NCBI RefSeq assembly: GCF_024708915.1
Contig: NZ_JANJXQ010000178.1
Coordinates: 1-12,162, forward strand
Reading direction: 5' to 3'
Length of the DNA: 12,162 nt
Source: Thiobacillus sp.
Lineage (GTDB): Bacteria > Pseudomonadota > Gammaproteobacteria > Burkholderiales > Thiobacillaceae
Shown here piece by piece: positions 6,878 through 12,162 of this stretch. The translations under genes were made by a program, and so were the position numbers. Position 1 is the stretch's first letter; every line of letters starts with the position of its first letter. The notes beneath the pieces were generated by a model, which was not told where the DNA came from, did no database searches, and saw only the letters and a program-made list of their open reading frames with translations.

Positions 6878-7654
6878 ATGTCCACCCTCGCCATCATTTT
6901 GATCGCAACTGCCGCGGGCAGCTTGCTGAGCTTGCTGCTGGCGGCGGTTCTGGCTTTCTCGGCCCGCCCCAGCTGGGTGCCGGTTCTCGTGAGTTATGCC
7001 ATTGGCGCGCTGCTGGGAGCATCGCTATTGGAAGTATTGCCCGAAGCGGTCGAAATGGGGGGCGACATCGAAACCGTCGCCAAGGCCTTGCTCGGCGGCA
7101 TTTTGCTGTTTTTCCTGCTGGAAAAACTAGTGTTGTGGCGGCACTGCCACGACGAGGTCTGCGAAGCCCATGGCAGTCATGGCCACAGCCATGACCACGG
7201 GCGTTCCGGCATGATGATCACGGTGGGCGACACCTTCCACAATTTTGTCGACGGCCTCATCATTGCCGGGGCTTTTCTGGTCGACTTCCGCCTGGGGGCG
7301 GTCACTGCGCTGGCGATCATTGCGCACGAGATCCCGCAGGAAATCGGCGACTTTCTCATTCTGCTGCATTCGGGTTACACCCGCACTCAGGCGCTTTTGC
7401 TCAATTTCCTGACCGGGGTGGCAACCTTGATCGGTGCCTTGGTCGGTTATTACGCGCTGTCGATGCTGGAAGGCTGGATGCCGGTGTTGTTGGGGATGGC
7501 GGGGGCGAGCATGTTGTACGTGGCCTTGTCCGATCTGATACCGGGCTTGCACAAGCGGGCGGAAATCGGCGCAACCCTGCAACAGCTAGTGTTGATCGGA
7601 CTGGGAATCGGCAGTGTCGGGCTGGTCGGGCATCTGATTGGAAGCGGCCACTGA
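6878..7654 (+). CDS. ZIP-family divalent metal transporter
   Basis: Inner-membrane ZIP (SLC39-like) transporter, 258 residues from the ATG at 6878, predicted to import zinc or a related divalent metal into the cytoplasm. About eight hydrophobic segments are visible. The metal-site helices are present: HNFVDG (121-126) in the fourth and HEIPQEIGDF (150-159) in the fifth. These resemble the LIV-1-like HNFxDG and HExPHExGD signatures, with Gln in place of the second His. A histidine-rich cytoplasmic loop (HCHDEVCEAHGSHGHSHDHG, about 89-108) is typical of ZIP metal-handling loops. The frame stays open upstream to a TTG at 6752, but that extension is not membrane-like and contains the TATAAT box, so the internal ATG is preferred. 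The last 69 bp overlap an opposing small membrane protein gene. Metal specificity cannot be read from sequence alone. Confidence 0.93.
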   Translation: MSTLAIILIATAAGSLLSLLLAAVLAFSARPSWVPVLVSYAIGALLGASLLEVLPEAVEMGGDIETVAKALLGGILLFFLLEKLVLWRHCHDEVCEAHGSHGHSHDHGRSGMMITVGDTFHNFVDGLIIAGAFLVDFRLGAVTALAIIAHEIPQEIGDFLILLHSGYTRTQALLLNFLTGVATLIGALVGYYALSMLEGWMPVLLGMAGASMLYVALSDLIPGLHKRAEIGATLQQLVLIGLGIGSVGLVGHLIGSGH

Positions 7655-7804
7655 GCGCCGCCGGGGCCGGCCGACCACATACACAAACAGTGCCAGCGGC
7701 AGCACGCCCAGGAAAATCAGGACGGCCAGCGCCTTGCCGACACTGCTGGCGGTGATCGCCATCATCAGGATCACGTAGGCCCAGCCAATCGCTACGATAT
7801 ACAT
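7586..7804 (-). CDS. Small two-helix membrane protein, conserved-hypothetical type
   Basis: 72-residue protein of unknown function. It has two hydrophobic helices (about 3-20 and 26-46) joined by a short loop, then a basic stretch GRPRRR and a polar, Gln/Asp-rich tail, as in small inner-membrane proteins I recall from betaproteobacteria. The start is chosen at 7804 (MYIVAIGW) because GGAG (7811-7814 on the minus strand) lies 6 bases before it. The in-frame ATG at 7816 would contain that Shine-Dalgarno. It lies antisense to the last 69 bp of the ZIP gene, and that overlap encodes the polar tail. Its start is 26 bp from the oppositely oriented rimO. No function should be assigned; a chance open frame is possible, but the membrane pattern and the Shine-Dalgarno make it likely real. 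Confidence 0.72.
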   Translation of the reverse strand: MYIVAIGWAYVILMMAITASSVGKALAVLIFLGVLPLALFVYVVGRPRRRSVAASNQMPDQPDTADSQSDQH

Positions 7805-7810
7805 CTCATG

Positions 7811-7814
7811 CTCC
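7811..7814 (-). promoter_or_regulatory. Ribosome binding site (GGAG) deciding the small membrane protein start
   Basis: On the minus strand the order is ATGGAGCATGAGATG. GGAG sits 6 bases before the second in-frame ATG, so translation most likely starts at 7804 rather than 7816. Confidence 0.55.
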
Positions 7815-7817
7815 ATC

Positions 7818-7821
7818 AGGA
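7818..7821 (+). promoter_or_regulatory. Ribosome binding site (AGGA) of rimO
   Basis: AGGA ends 9 bases before the rimO ATG at 7831. It lies only 3 bases from the oppositely oriented GGAG of the small membrane protein gene, so the two translation initiation regions adjoin. Confidence 0.55.
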
Positions 7822-7830
7822 CAGAACGTC

Positions 7831-9162
7831 ATGGTAACCAAAGCTAAACGCGCCCGCTCTCCGACCGTCGGATTTGTCTCCCTCGGATGCCCGAAGGCGA
7901 CGGTTGATTCCGAACGCATCCTCACCCGGCTGCGCGCCGAAGGCTACGGCATCGTCGGCAGCTACGACGATGCCGATGTGGTTGTGGTCAACACCTGCGG
8001 CTTCATCGACGCTGCGGTGCAGGAATCATTGGAGGCGATCGGCGAGGCATTGGCGGAAAACGGCAAGGTCATCGTCACCGGCTGCCTCGGCGCCAAGGGC
8101 GACGTGGTGCGCGAGGCGCATCCCAAGGTGCTGGCGGTGTCCGGTCCGCATGCGCTCGAGGAAGTGATGGAGGCGGTGCACACCGCGCTGCCGAAACCGC
8201 ACGACCCGTTCGAAGACCTGATTCCGCCTGGCGGCATCAAGCTCACCCCGCGCCATTACGCTTACCTGAAGATTTCTGAAGGCTGCAATCACCGCTGCAC
8301 CTTCTGCATCATTCCGTCGCTGCGCGGCGATCTGGTGAGCCGCCCGATCGGCGAGGTGATGCGCGAGGCGGAGGCCTTGGTCGGCGCAGGGGTGCGGGAA
8401 TTGCTGGTGGTGTCGCAGGATACCAGCGCCTACGGGGTGGACGTGAAATACCGCCCCGGTTTCTGGAACGGCCGCCCGCTGAAGACCCGCATGACCGAAC
8501 TCGCCGGCGCGCTGGGCCGTCTGGGGGCATGGGTGCGGCTGCATTACGTGTATCCGTATCCCAGCGTGGACGACGCGATTCCGCTGATGGCCGACGGCGT
8601 CATCCTGCCTTATCTCGACATTCCGTTTCAGCACGCCAGCCCGCGCATCCTGAAATTGATGAAGCGCCCCGGCGCAGTTGAAAAAACGCTGGATCGCATC
8701 CAGTCCTGGCGCGCTGCCGTGCCCGATCTCACGCTGCGCTCCACCTTCATCGTCGGCTTTCCCGGCGAGACCGACGCCGAGTTCGAGGAATTGCTGGCCT
8801 TCCTCAAGGAGGCGCAACTCGACCGCGTCGGCTGCTTCAAATATTCGCCGGTCGAGGGCGCGGCTGCCAACGAATTGCCCGGTGCGGTGCCCGAAGATCT
8901 GAAAGAGGAGCGGCTTGAGCGTTTCATGGAAGTGCAGGCGGAAATATCGGCGGCCAGACTCGATGCCAAGATCGGCCGCGAAATCGAGGTGATCGTCGAC
9001 GCGGAGGACGAGGTGGGCACGCTGGCGCGCAGCCATGCCGATGCGCCGGAAATCGACGGCGTGGTGTATCTCGAAGGCGTGTTCGATCTGGAACCGGGGA
9101 CGCGTCTCAAGGTCCGGATTGAGGAGGCTGACGAGCACGACCTGTGGGCGGCGCCGCTCTGA
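7831..9162 (+). CDS. rimO: Ribosomal protein S12 methylthiotransferase RimO
   Basis: Radical-SAM enzyme, 443 residues, that adds a methylthio group to the beta carbon of a conserved aspartate of ribosomal protein S12, using two [4Fe-4S] clusters and S-adenosylmethionine. Layout: N-terminal UPF0004 domain (about 13-125) whose cluster cysteines are C20 ([12 protein letters not shown]), C56 (VNTCGF) and C85 (TGCLG). The radical-SAM core (about 138-370) has CNHRCTFC (C152, C156, C159), and a C-terminal TRAM domain (about 375-443) binds the substrate. The [12 protein letters not shown] form and the acidic TRAM region favour RimO over its tRNA-modifying relative MiaB. Length is normal and all six cysteines are present. 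A Shine-Dalgarno (AGGA) precedes the ATG. The stop lies in the loop of a small hairpin, 7 bp from the end of the convergent RpfE-type gene. Confidence 0.97.
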   Translation: MVTKAKRARSPTVGFVSLGCPKATVDSERILTRLRAEGYGIVGSYDDADVVVVNTCGFIDAAVQESLEAIGEALAENGKVIVTGCLGAKGDVVREAHPKVLAVSGPHALEEVMEAVHTALPKPHDPFEDLIPPGGIKLTPRHYAYLKISEGCNHRCTFCIIPSLRGDLVSRPIGEVMREAEALVGAGVRELLVVSQDTSAYGVDVKYRPGFWNGRPLKTRMTELAGALGRLGAWVRLHYVYPYPSVDDAIPLMADGVILPYLDIPFQHASPRILKLMKRPGAVEKTLDRIQSWRAAVPDLTLRSTFIVGFPGETDAEFEELLAFLKEAQLDRVGCFKYSPVEGAAANELPGAVPEDLKEERLERFMEVQAEISAARLDAKIGREIEVIVDAEDEVGTLARSHADAPEIDGVVYLEGVFDLEPGTRLKVRIEEADEHDLWAAPL

Positions 9163-9169
9163 GCCGCCC
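9146..9169. other. GC-rich hairpin over the rimO stop, at a convergent junction
   Basis: GGGCGGC (9146-9152) and GCCGCCC (9163-9169) form a perfect 7-bp stem with a 10-base loop that contains the rimO TGA. It ends immediately before the opposing gene's stop codon. No T-run follows on either strand, so any terminator role would be weak or factor-assisted. Confidence 0.4.
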
Positions 9170-10171
9170 TCAATCCGGCATCGCGCTCAGGCGGCGCGGC
9201 CGCCGCCAGATTTTCCAGTAGTCCGTTCGTTGCAGATGCAGCATCCTGCCGCTGACCGGGTCGGCCAGGCGCAGTCCTGGCCGACCGAGCGCGCGCAGGC
9301 TGCCGAGCAGCGGTCCGAACCAGTTTGCTTCCAGCTCGCGGATGGCTTCACGCCAGCCATAGGCATCGCCGTACTGCCCGGCGTTCGTCAATTCGTCGAG
9401 CAGGATCACGCATTCCGTTTCGAGCATGGATTTTTCCAGATGCGGCGGCAGGGGATGCAGCGGCGCGCCGCAGAATGCCCCCAGCGCGTGCGCCTCGCCG
9501 TCACGCGCATAAACGGGCATGCGGATTGTTGCCGATGCGGCCGGTTTGGTGCCGCCTCCCCACAGCCACAGCGAATTCACCGGCAGTTCGCCGCGCGCTT
9601 CGCGCGCCTGGTTGAGCGGATGCTCGTGCAGCAGCATTTGCAGTTCGTTCAATTGCGCGCGGAACCGCATCGCGTCGGCGCCGTGCGGCAACAGGGGATC
9701 GATATCGCGGCCCACCGCGACCGACAAAGCGGTGGTGGCGAGGCGCGGCGCGTGCGGAAAGCGCAGATACCAGTGCCTGGGCGTGAGCGGAATCGGGCTC
9801 AGGTCTTCGCCGAAGTGCCGGCCAATCGCGGCGGCCAGGGTTGCGGCTTCCTGCAGCGGCAATGCCAGATCGCGGCTGTCCGCCAACACGATGCGGTCGC
9901 GCATGACCCGCAGGTGTACCGGGTCGGCGCGCAGCCAGTATGCGTCTCCGGCCATCCCGCCGTCCGCTTCCAGGGTGATCGGCGCGAGCGGCCAGTCCTG
10001 CTGGCGTTCGATGCCCAATGCCTCGCACAGTGCGGCTTCCACCCCCTCGGCCGGGCCGGAATGAAGGGCGCCGCGCGCCAGCAGCGTTTCCAGCGCGGGC
10101 AGGCGCAGATCCTGCGTCGCCGTTTCCAGCAGGTGCGCAGACGGGAACAGATGCGGAACGAGGAACAGCAT
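9170..10171 (-). CDS. RpfE-type / phosphoglycerate-mutase-like conserved protein
   Basis: 333 residues from the ATG at 10171. I recognise it as the family called regulatory protein RpfE-type after the Xanthomonas rpf cluster, also annotated as phosphoglycerate-mutase-like. Its biochemical role is not established. Conserved family blocks visible: YWLRADPVHL (78-87), RHWYLRF (132-138), LNELQMLLHEHPLNQARE (174-191) and LPVNSLWLWGGG (196-207). There is no signal peptide or membrane helix, so it is expected to be cytoplasmic. The frame continues 58 codons upstream to 10345, but that part is antisense to yjbQ and lacks family character. A -10-like TACACT sits 6 bases before the chosen ATG. It converges on rimO with a 7-bp gap and diverges from yjbQ. 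Family assignment is fairly firm from motif recall; function is open. Confidence 0.9.
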   Translation of the reverse strand: MLFLVPHLFPSAHLLETATQDLRLPALETLLARGALHSGPAEGVEAALCEALGIERQQDWPLAPITLEADGGMAGDAYWLRADPVHLRVMRDRIVLADSRDLALPLQEAATLAAAIGRHFGEDLSPIPLTPRHWYLRFPHAPRLATTALSVAVGRDIDPLLPHGADAMRFRAQLNELQMLLHEHPLNQAREARGELPVNSLWLWGGGTKPAASATIRMPVYARDGEAHALGAFCGAPLHPLPPHLEKSMLETECVILLDELTNAGQYGDAYGWREAIRELEANWFGPLLGSLRALGRPGLRLADPVSGRMLHLQRTDYWKIWRRPRRLSAMPD

Positions 10172-10177
10172 GCGGCG

Positions 10178-10183
10178 AGTGTA
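10178..10183 (-). promoter_or_regulatory. Candidate -10 box (TACACT) for the RpfE-type gene, near-leaderless
   Basis: On the minus strand TACACT ends 6 bases before the ATG at 10171, so transcription would start at or next to the A of the start codon. There is no room for a Shine-Dalgarno. No strong -35 is seen. Confidence 0.4.
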
Positions 10184-10198
10184 ACAAAGCGGATTCGC

Positions 10199-10204
10199 TA
10201 GAAT
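10199..10204 (+). promoter_or_regulatory. Candidate -10 box (TAGAAT) for yjbQ, near-leaderless
   Basis: TAGAAT ends 7 bases before the ATG at 10212, placing the start site at or beside that codon. The box overlaps an earlier in-frame ATG (10203), which argues against that ATG as the start. It lies 15 bp from the opposing TACACT box. Confidence 0.4.
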
Positions 10205-10211
10205 GGCGGGC

Positions 10212-10631
10212 ATGCGCCAGACCTTCCAGGCAATCACCGTTTCCACCCGTGGCAAGGGCCTGGTTGCCTTTACCGCGCAGGTGCGCGACTGGGTGCGGGC
10301 GAGCGGTATCAGGCAGGGCCTGCTCACCCTGTACATCCGCCACACCTCGGCGAGCCTGCTGATTCAGGAAAACTGCGACCAGACCGTGCAGACCGATCTG
10401 GAACGCTTCCTGTCGCGGCTGGTGCCGGAAGGCGATCCGATCTACGAACACACGCTGGAAGGCGCGGACGACATGCCGGCGCACGTGCGCGCGGCGCTGA
10501 CGCAAACCCATCTGGCGATCCCGGTCGCGGACGGCGCGCCGCTGCTCGGCACCTGGCAGGGGATTTATGTGTTCGAGCACCGGCGCGCCGCACAGACGCG
10601 CAGTGTGGTGCTGCACCTGCTGGGCGAGTAG
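10212..10631 (+). CDS. yjbQ: YjbQ family protein (UPF0047)
   Basis: 139 residues, close to the usual family length. UPF0047/YjbQ proteins are small cytoplasmic enzymes. Members have been reported to have weak thiamin-phosphate-synthase activity and are often annotated as secondary thiamine-phosphate synthase; the physiological role is uncertain. Family features seen: LYIRHTSASLLIQENCDQTV (40-59), the EGADDMPAHV block (83-92) with H91, Q98-T-H100, and LGTWQGIYVFEHR (112-124). The conserved histidines and acidic residues suggest a metal or phosphate site. An in-frame ATG three codons upstream (10203) overlaps the -10-like box, so the ATG at 10212 is preferred; start choice changes only three residues. 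It is followed after 44 bp by lolC in the same direction. Confidence 0.95.
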   Translation: MRQTFQAITVSTRGKGLVAFTAQVRDWVRASGIRQGLLTLYIRHTSASLLIQENCDQTVQTDLERFLSRLVPEGDPIYEHTLEGADDMPAHVRAALTQTHLAIPVADGAPLLGTWQGIYVFEHRRAAQTRSVVLHLLGE

Positions 10632-10642
10632 GGCGGCTGTGG

Positions 10643-10648
10643 CATACT
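10643..10648 (+). promoter_or_regulatory. Candidate -10 box (CATACT) upstream of lolC
   Basis: CATACT lies in the 44-bp gap between yjbQ and lolC, 27 bases before the TTG start. No convincing -35 is present, so lolC could instead be read through from yjbQ. Confidence 0.25.
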
Positions 10649-10675
10649 CCGGCCATTCCTTCAGCGAGTCGCGTT

Positions 10676-11920
10676 TTGCTTCCCTTTGAGCTTCTGATCG
10701 GCCTGCGTTACACCCACGCCAAGCGCCGCAACCATTTCATCTCCTTCATTTCCATCGTCTCGATGGCGGGTATTGCGCTGGGCGTGATGGCGCTGATCGT
10801 GGTGCTTTCCGTGATGAACGGTTTTCAGGAAGAACTGCGCGCGCGCATTCTCGGCGTGGCGGCGCATCTGGAAATCAGCGGCCCGGCGGATCGCCTGGCC
10901 GACTGGCGCGGCGTGCTGGCGCAGGCGCAGCAGAACAAGGAAGTGCTGTCCGGTGCGCCCTATGTCAACGCGCAGGGCATGCTGGCCAACGGCGACATGG
11001 TGCGCGGCGCGGTCATCCGCGGCGTGCTGCCGGAACTGGAAAGCCAGGTGGCCGACTTTGCGCAGTACATGAAGGCGGGAAAGCTGGCCGACCTCAAGCC
11101 AGGCGACTTCGGTATCGTTCTGGGCGCGGAGCTGGCGCGCGCCTTGAATGTCTACCCCGGCGACAAGCTGGTGCTGCTCACGCCGCAGGGCAATATCACG
11201 CCGGCGGGCGTGATGCCGCGGGTCAAGCAGTTCACCGTCGCCGGCATCTTCGAAGCCGGCATGTTCGAATACGATTCCGGGCTTGCGCTGATTCACTTGC
11301 AGGATGCGCAAAAGCTGTTGCGACTGGGGAACGACGTGTCGGGCGTGCGGCTGAAGCTCGGCGAACTGTTCCGTGCGCCGCTGGTCACGCGCGAGCTGTC
11401 GCAGAGCCTGAGCGGCCATTATTACCTCACCGACTGGACGCAGAGCCATGCCAATTTCTTCCGTGCGGTGGCGATCGAGAAGCGCATGATGTTCCTGATC
11501 CTGCTGCTCATCGTGGCAGTAGCGGCGTTCAATATCGTCTCCACCCTGGTGATGGCCGTCACCGACAAGCAGTCCGACATCGCCATCCTGCGTACGCTGG
11601 GCGCCAGGCCCGCGTCCATCATGACGATTTTCATCGTGCAGGGTGCTTTCATCGGCGTGTTCGGCACCCTGCTCGGCGTGGCCAGCGGGGTACTGCTCGC
11701 GCTCAACGTCGAAACCGTCGTGCCTTTCATCGAACGTCTGGCCGGCATGGACCTGTTCCCGGCAGACGTGTACTACATCAGCCAACTGCCGTCCAAACTG
11801 GTGTGGGGCGATGTCGGCATCATCGGCGGAGTCTCGCTGCTGATCAGCCTGGTTGCGACGCTGTACCCGAGCTGGCGCGCCTCGCGCATCAACCCGGCGG
11901 AGGCACTGCGCTATGAGTGA
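10676..11920 (+). CDS. lolC: Lipoprotein-releasing ABC transporter permease LolC/LolE
   Basis: Inner-membrane permease of the Lol complex, which extracts outer-membrane lipoproteins from the inner membrane and passes them to the LolA chaperone; 414 residues, normal for the family. Visible: the N-terminal [20 protein letters not shown] block, TM1 (about 25-47) followed by [11 protein letters not shown], a large periplasmic domain (about 50-265), three further helices (271-297, 316-344, 377-398), a cytoplasmic coupling region [13 protein letters not shown] (304-316) and the family C-terminus [17 protein letters not shown]. The start is a TTG: no ATG or GTG occurs in frame upstream in the intergenic gap, and the protein lines up with family N-termini there. 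No good Shine-Dalgarno is seen. It overlaps lolD by 8 bp. LolC, LolE and the single-permease LolF form cannot be separated without knowing whether a second permease gene follows. Confidence 0.95.
   Translation: MLPFELLIGLRYTHAKRRNHFISFISIVSMAGIALGVMALIVVLSVMNGFQEELRARILGVAAHLEISGPADRLADWRGVLAQAQQNKEVLSGAPYVNAQGMLANGDMVRGAVIRGVLPELESQVADFAQYMKAGKLADLKPGDFGIVLGAELARALNVYPGDKLVLLTPQGNITPAGVMPRVKQFTVAGIFEAGMFEYDSGLALIHLQDAQKLLRLGNDVSGVRLKLGELFRAPLVTRELSQSLSGHYYLTDWTQSHANFFRAVAIEKRMMFLILLLIVAVAAFNIVSTLVMAVTDKQSDIAILRTLGARPASIMTIFIVQGAFIGVFGTLLGVASGVLLALNVETVVPFIERLAGMDLFPADVYYISQLPSKLVWGDVGIIGGVSLLISLVATLYPSWRASRINPAEALRYE
11899..11903 (+). promoter_or_regulatory. Ribosome binding site (GGAGG) of lolD inside lolC
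   Basis: GGAGG ends 9 bases before the lolD ATG at 11913, within the lolC coding sequence. This supports direct initiation as well as coupling. Confidence 0.55.
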
Positions 11921-12162
11921 GGTCGTGCTGCGCTGCAGCGGCCTGGGTAAAACCTTCCGCCAGGGAAAAAACGACGTTCCGGTGCTGGCGGACGTTGATC
12001 TCGAAGTCCGCGCGGGCGAGTCGCTTGCCATCGTCGGCGCCTCGGGGTCGGGCAAAAGCACCTTGCTGCACCTGCTGGGCGGCCTCGATGTGCCGACCTG
12101 CGGCCAGGTCGAACTGCTGGGGCGCGATCCTTTCGCCATTTCCGAAGCGGCGCGCTGCGAAC
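11913..12162 (+). CDS. lolD: Lipoprotein-releasing ABC transporter ATPase LolD, 3' end missing
   Basis: N-terminal 83 residues of the ABC ATPase that powers the Lol lipoprotein-release complex at the cytoplasmic face of the inner membrane. Seen: the opening [18 protein letters not shown], the AGESLAIVG strand and a perfect Walker [10 protein letters not shown] (42-50), followed by [16 protein letters not shown], which is characteristic of LolD/MacB-type ATPases. The signature, Walker B and H-loop motifs lie beyond the right edge. The ATG sits in ATGAGTGA, overlapping the end of lolC by 8 bp, so the two genes form one operon. Confidence 0.95.
   Translation, partial: MSEVVLRCSGLGKTFRQGKNDVPVLADVDLEVRAGESLAIVGASGSGKSTLLHLLGGLDVPTCGQVELLGRDPFAISEAARCE

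Noticed and set aside
7623..7677. Inverted pair TGGTCGG / CCGACCA around the ZIP stop
   Set aside because: Only 7 bp with a 41-base loop inside overlapping coding sequence; probably chance in GC-rich DNA.
8026..9138. 370-residue minus-strand frame within rimO
   Set aside because: Antisense to an intact rimO with all motifs; no recognisable domain, low-complexity composition.
9035..10201. 388-residue plus-strand frame spanning the rimO end and the RpfE-type gene
   Set aside because: Overlaps rimO out of frame and is antisense to conserved RpfE-type blocks; not protein-like.
10172..10345. 58-codon N-terminal extension of the RpfE-type gene
   Set aside because: It runs antisense through yjbQ and its sequence lacks family character; the ATG at 10171 fits better.
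10661..12139. 492-residue open frame on the minus strand across lolC and lolD
   Set aside because: It is fully antisense to two clearly recognised genes. Its translation is Arg/His/Gln-rich with no domain, a usual shadow of GC-rich coding DNA.

Overview
This window is a GC-rich, densely packed bacterial chromosomal segment. The gene content (RpfE-type protein, YjbQ, LolC/LolD, RimO, an AarF/UbiB-like kinase) and the protein sequences look proteobacterial. Betaproteobacteria, in the broad Nitrosomonadales/Thiobacillus-like range, fit best; this placement is inference from protein style, not a database result. I see no rRNA, tRNA, CRISPR array, insertion sequence, integrase or other mobile element. 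No gene-free stretch exceeds about 130 bases.

Layout from left to right: (1) the 3' part of an AarF/UbiB-family (ABC1/ADCK) atypical kinase, + strand, cut by the window edge. (2) Converging on it and overlapping its end by 15 bp, a minus-strand two-gene unit. This encodes an exported alpha/beta hydrolase followed, with an ATGA stop/start overlap, by a 766-residue CHASE4-like/HAMP/GGDEF/EAL membrane protein for cyclic-di-GMP turnover. (3) Divergent from that unit, a YoaA/DinG-type iron-sulfur DNA helicase on +. (4) A ZIP-family divalent metal transporter on + behind a perfect TATAAT box. (5) A small two-helix membrane protein on -, overlapping the transporter's 3' end antisense by 69 bp and diverging from rimO across 26 bp. 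(6) rimO on +, the methylthiotransferase of ribosomal protein S12. (7) Converging on it with a 7-bp gap, an RpfE-type (phosphoglycerate-mutase-like) gene on -. (8) Divergent from that across 40 bp, yjbQ (UPF0047) on +. (9) lolC and the start of lolD on +, the inner-membrane lipoprotein-release ABC transporter, overlapping by 8 bp and cut by the right edge.

Most of the genes are housekeeping: ubiquinone-type kinase, DNA repair helicase, metal uptake, ribosome modification and lipoprotein sorting. Only two sets look functionally linked from their arrangement: the hydrolase with the c-di-GMP protein, and lolC with lolD. I did not find an obvious new defence, mobile or biosynthetic system. The parts most worth a second look are the coupled periplasmic hydrolase/c-di-GMP sensor pair, the antisense-nested small membrane protein, a back-to-back pair of apparently leaderless promoters between the RpfE-type gene and yjbQ, and three convergent gene junctions that overlap or nearly touch and lack a classical terminator.
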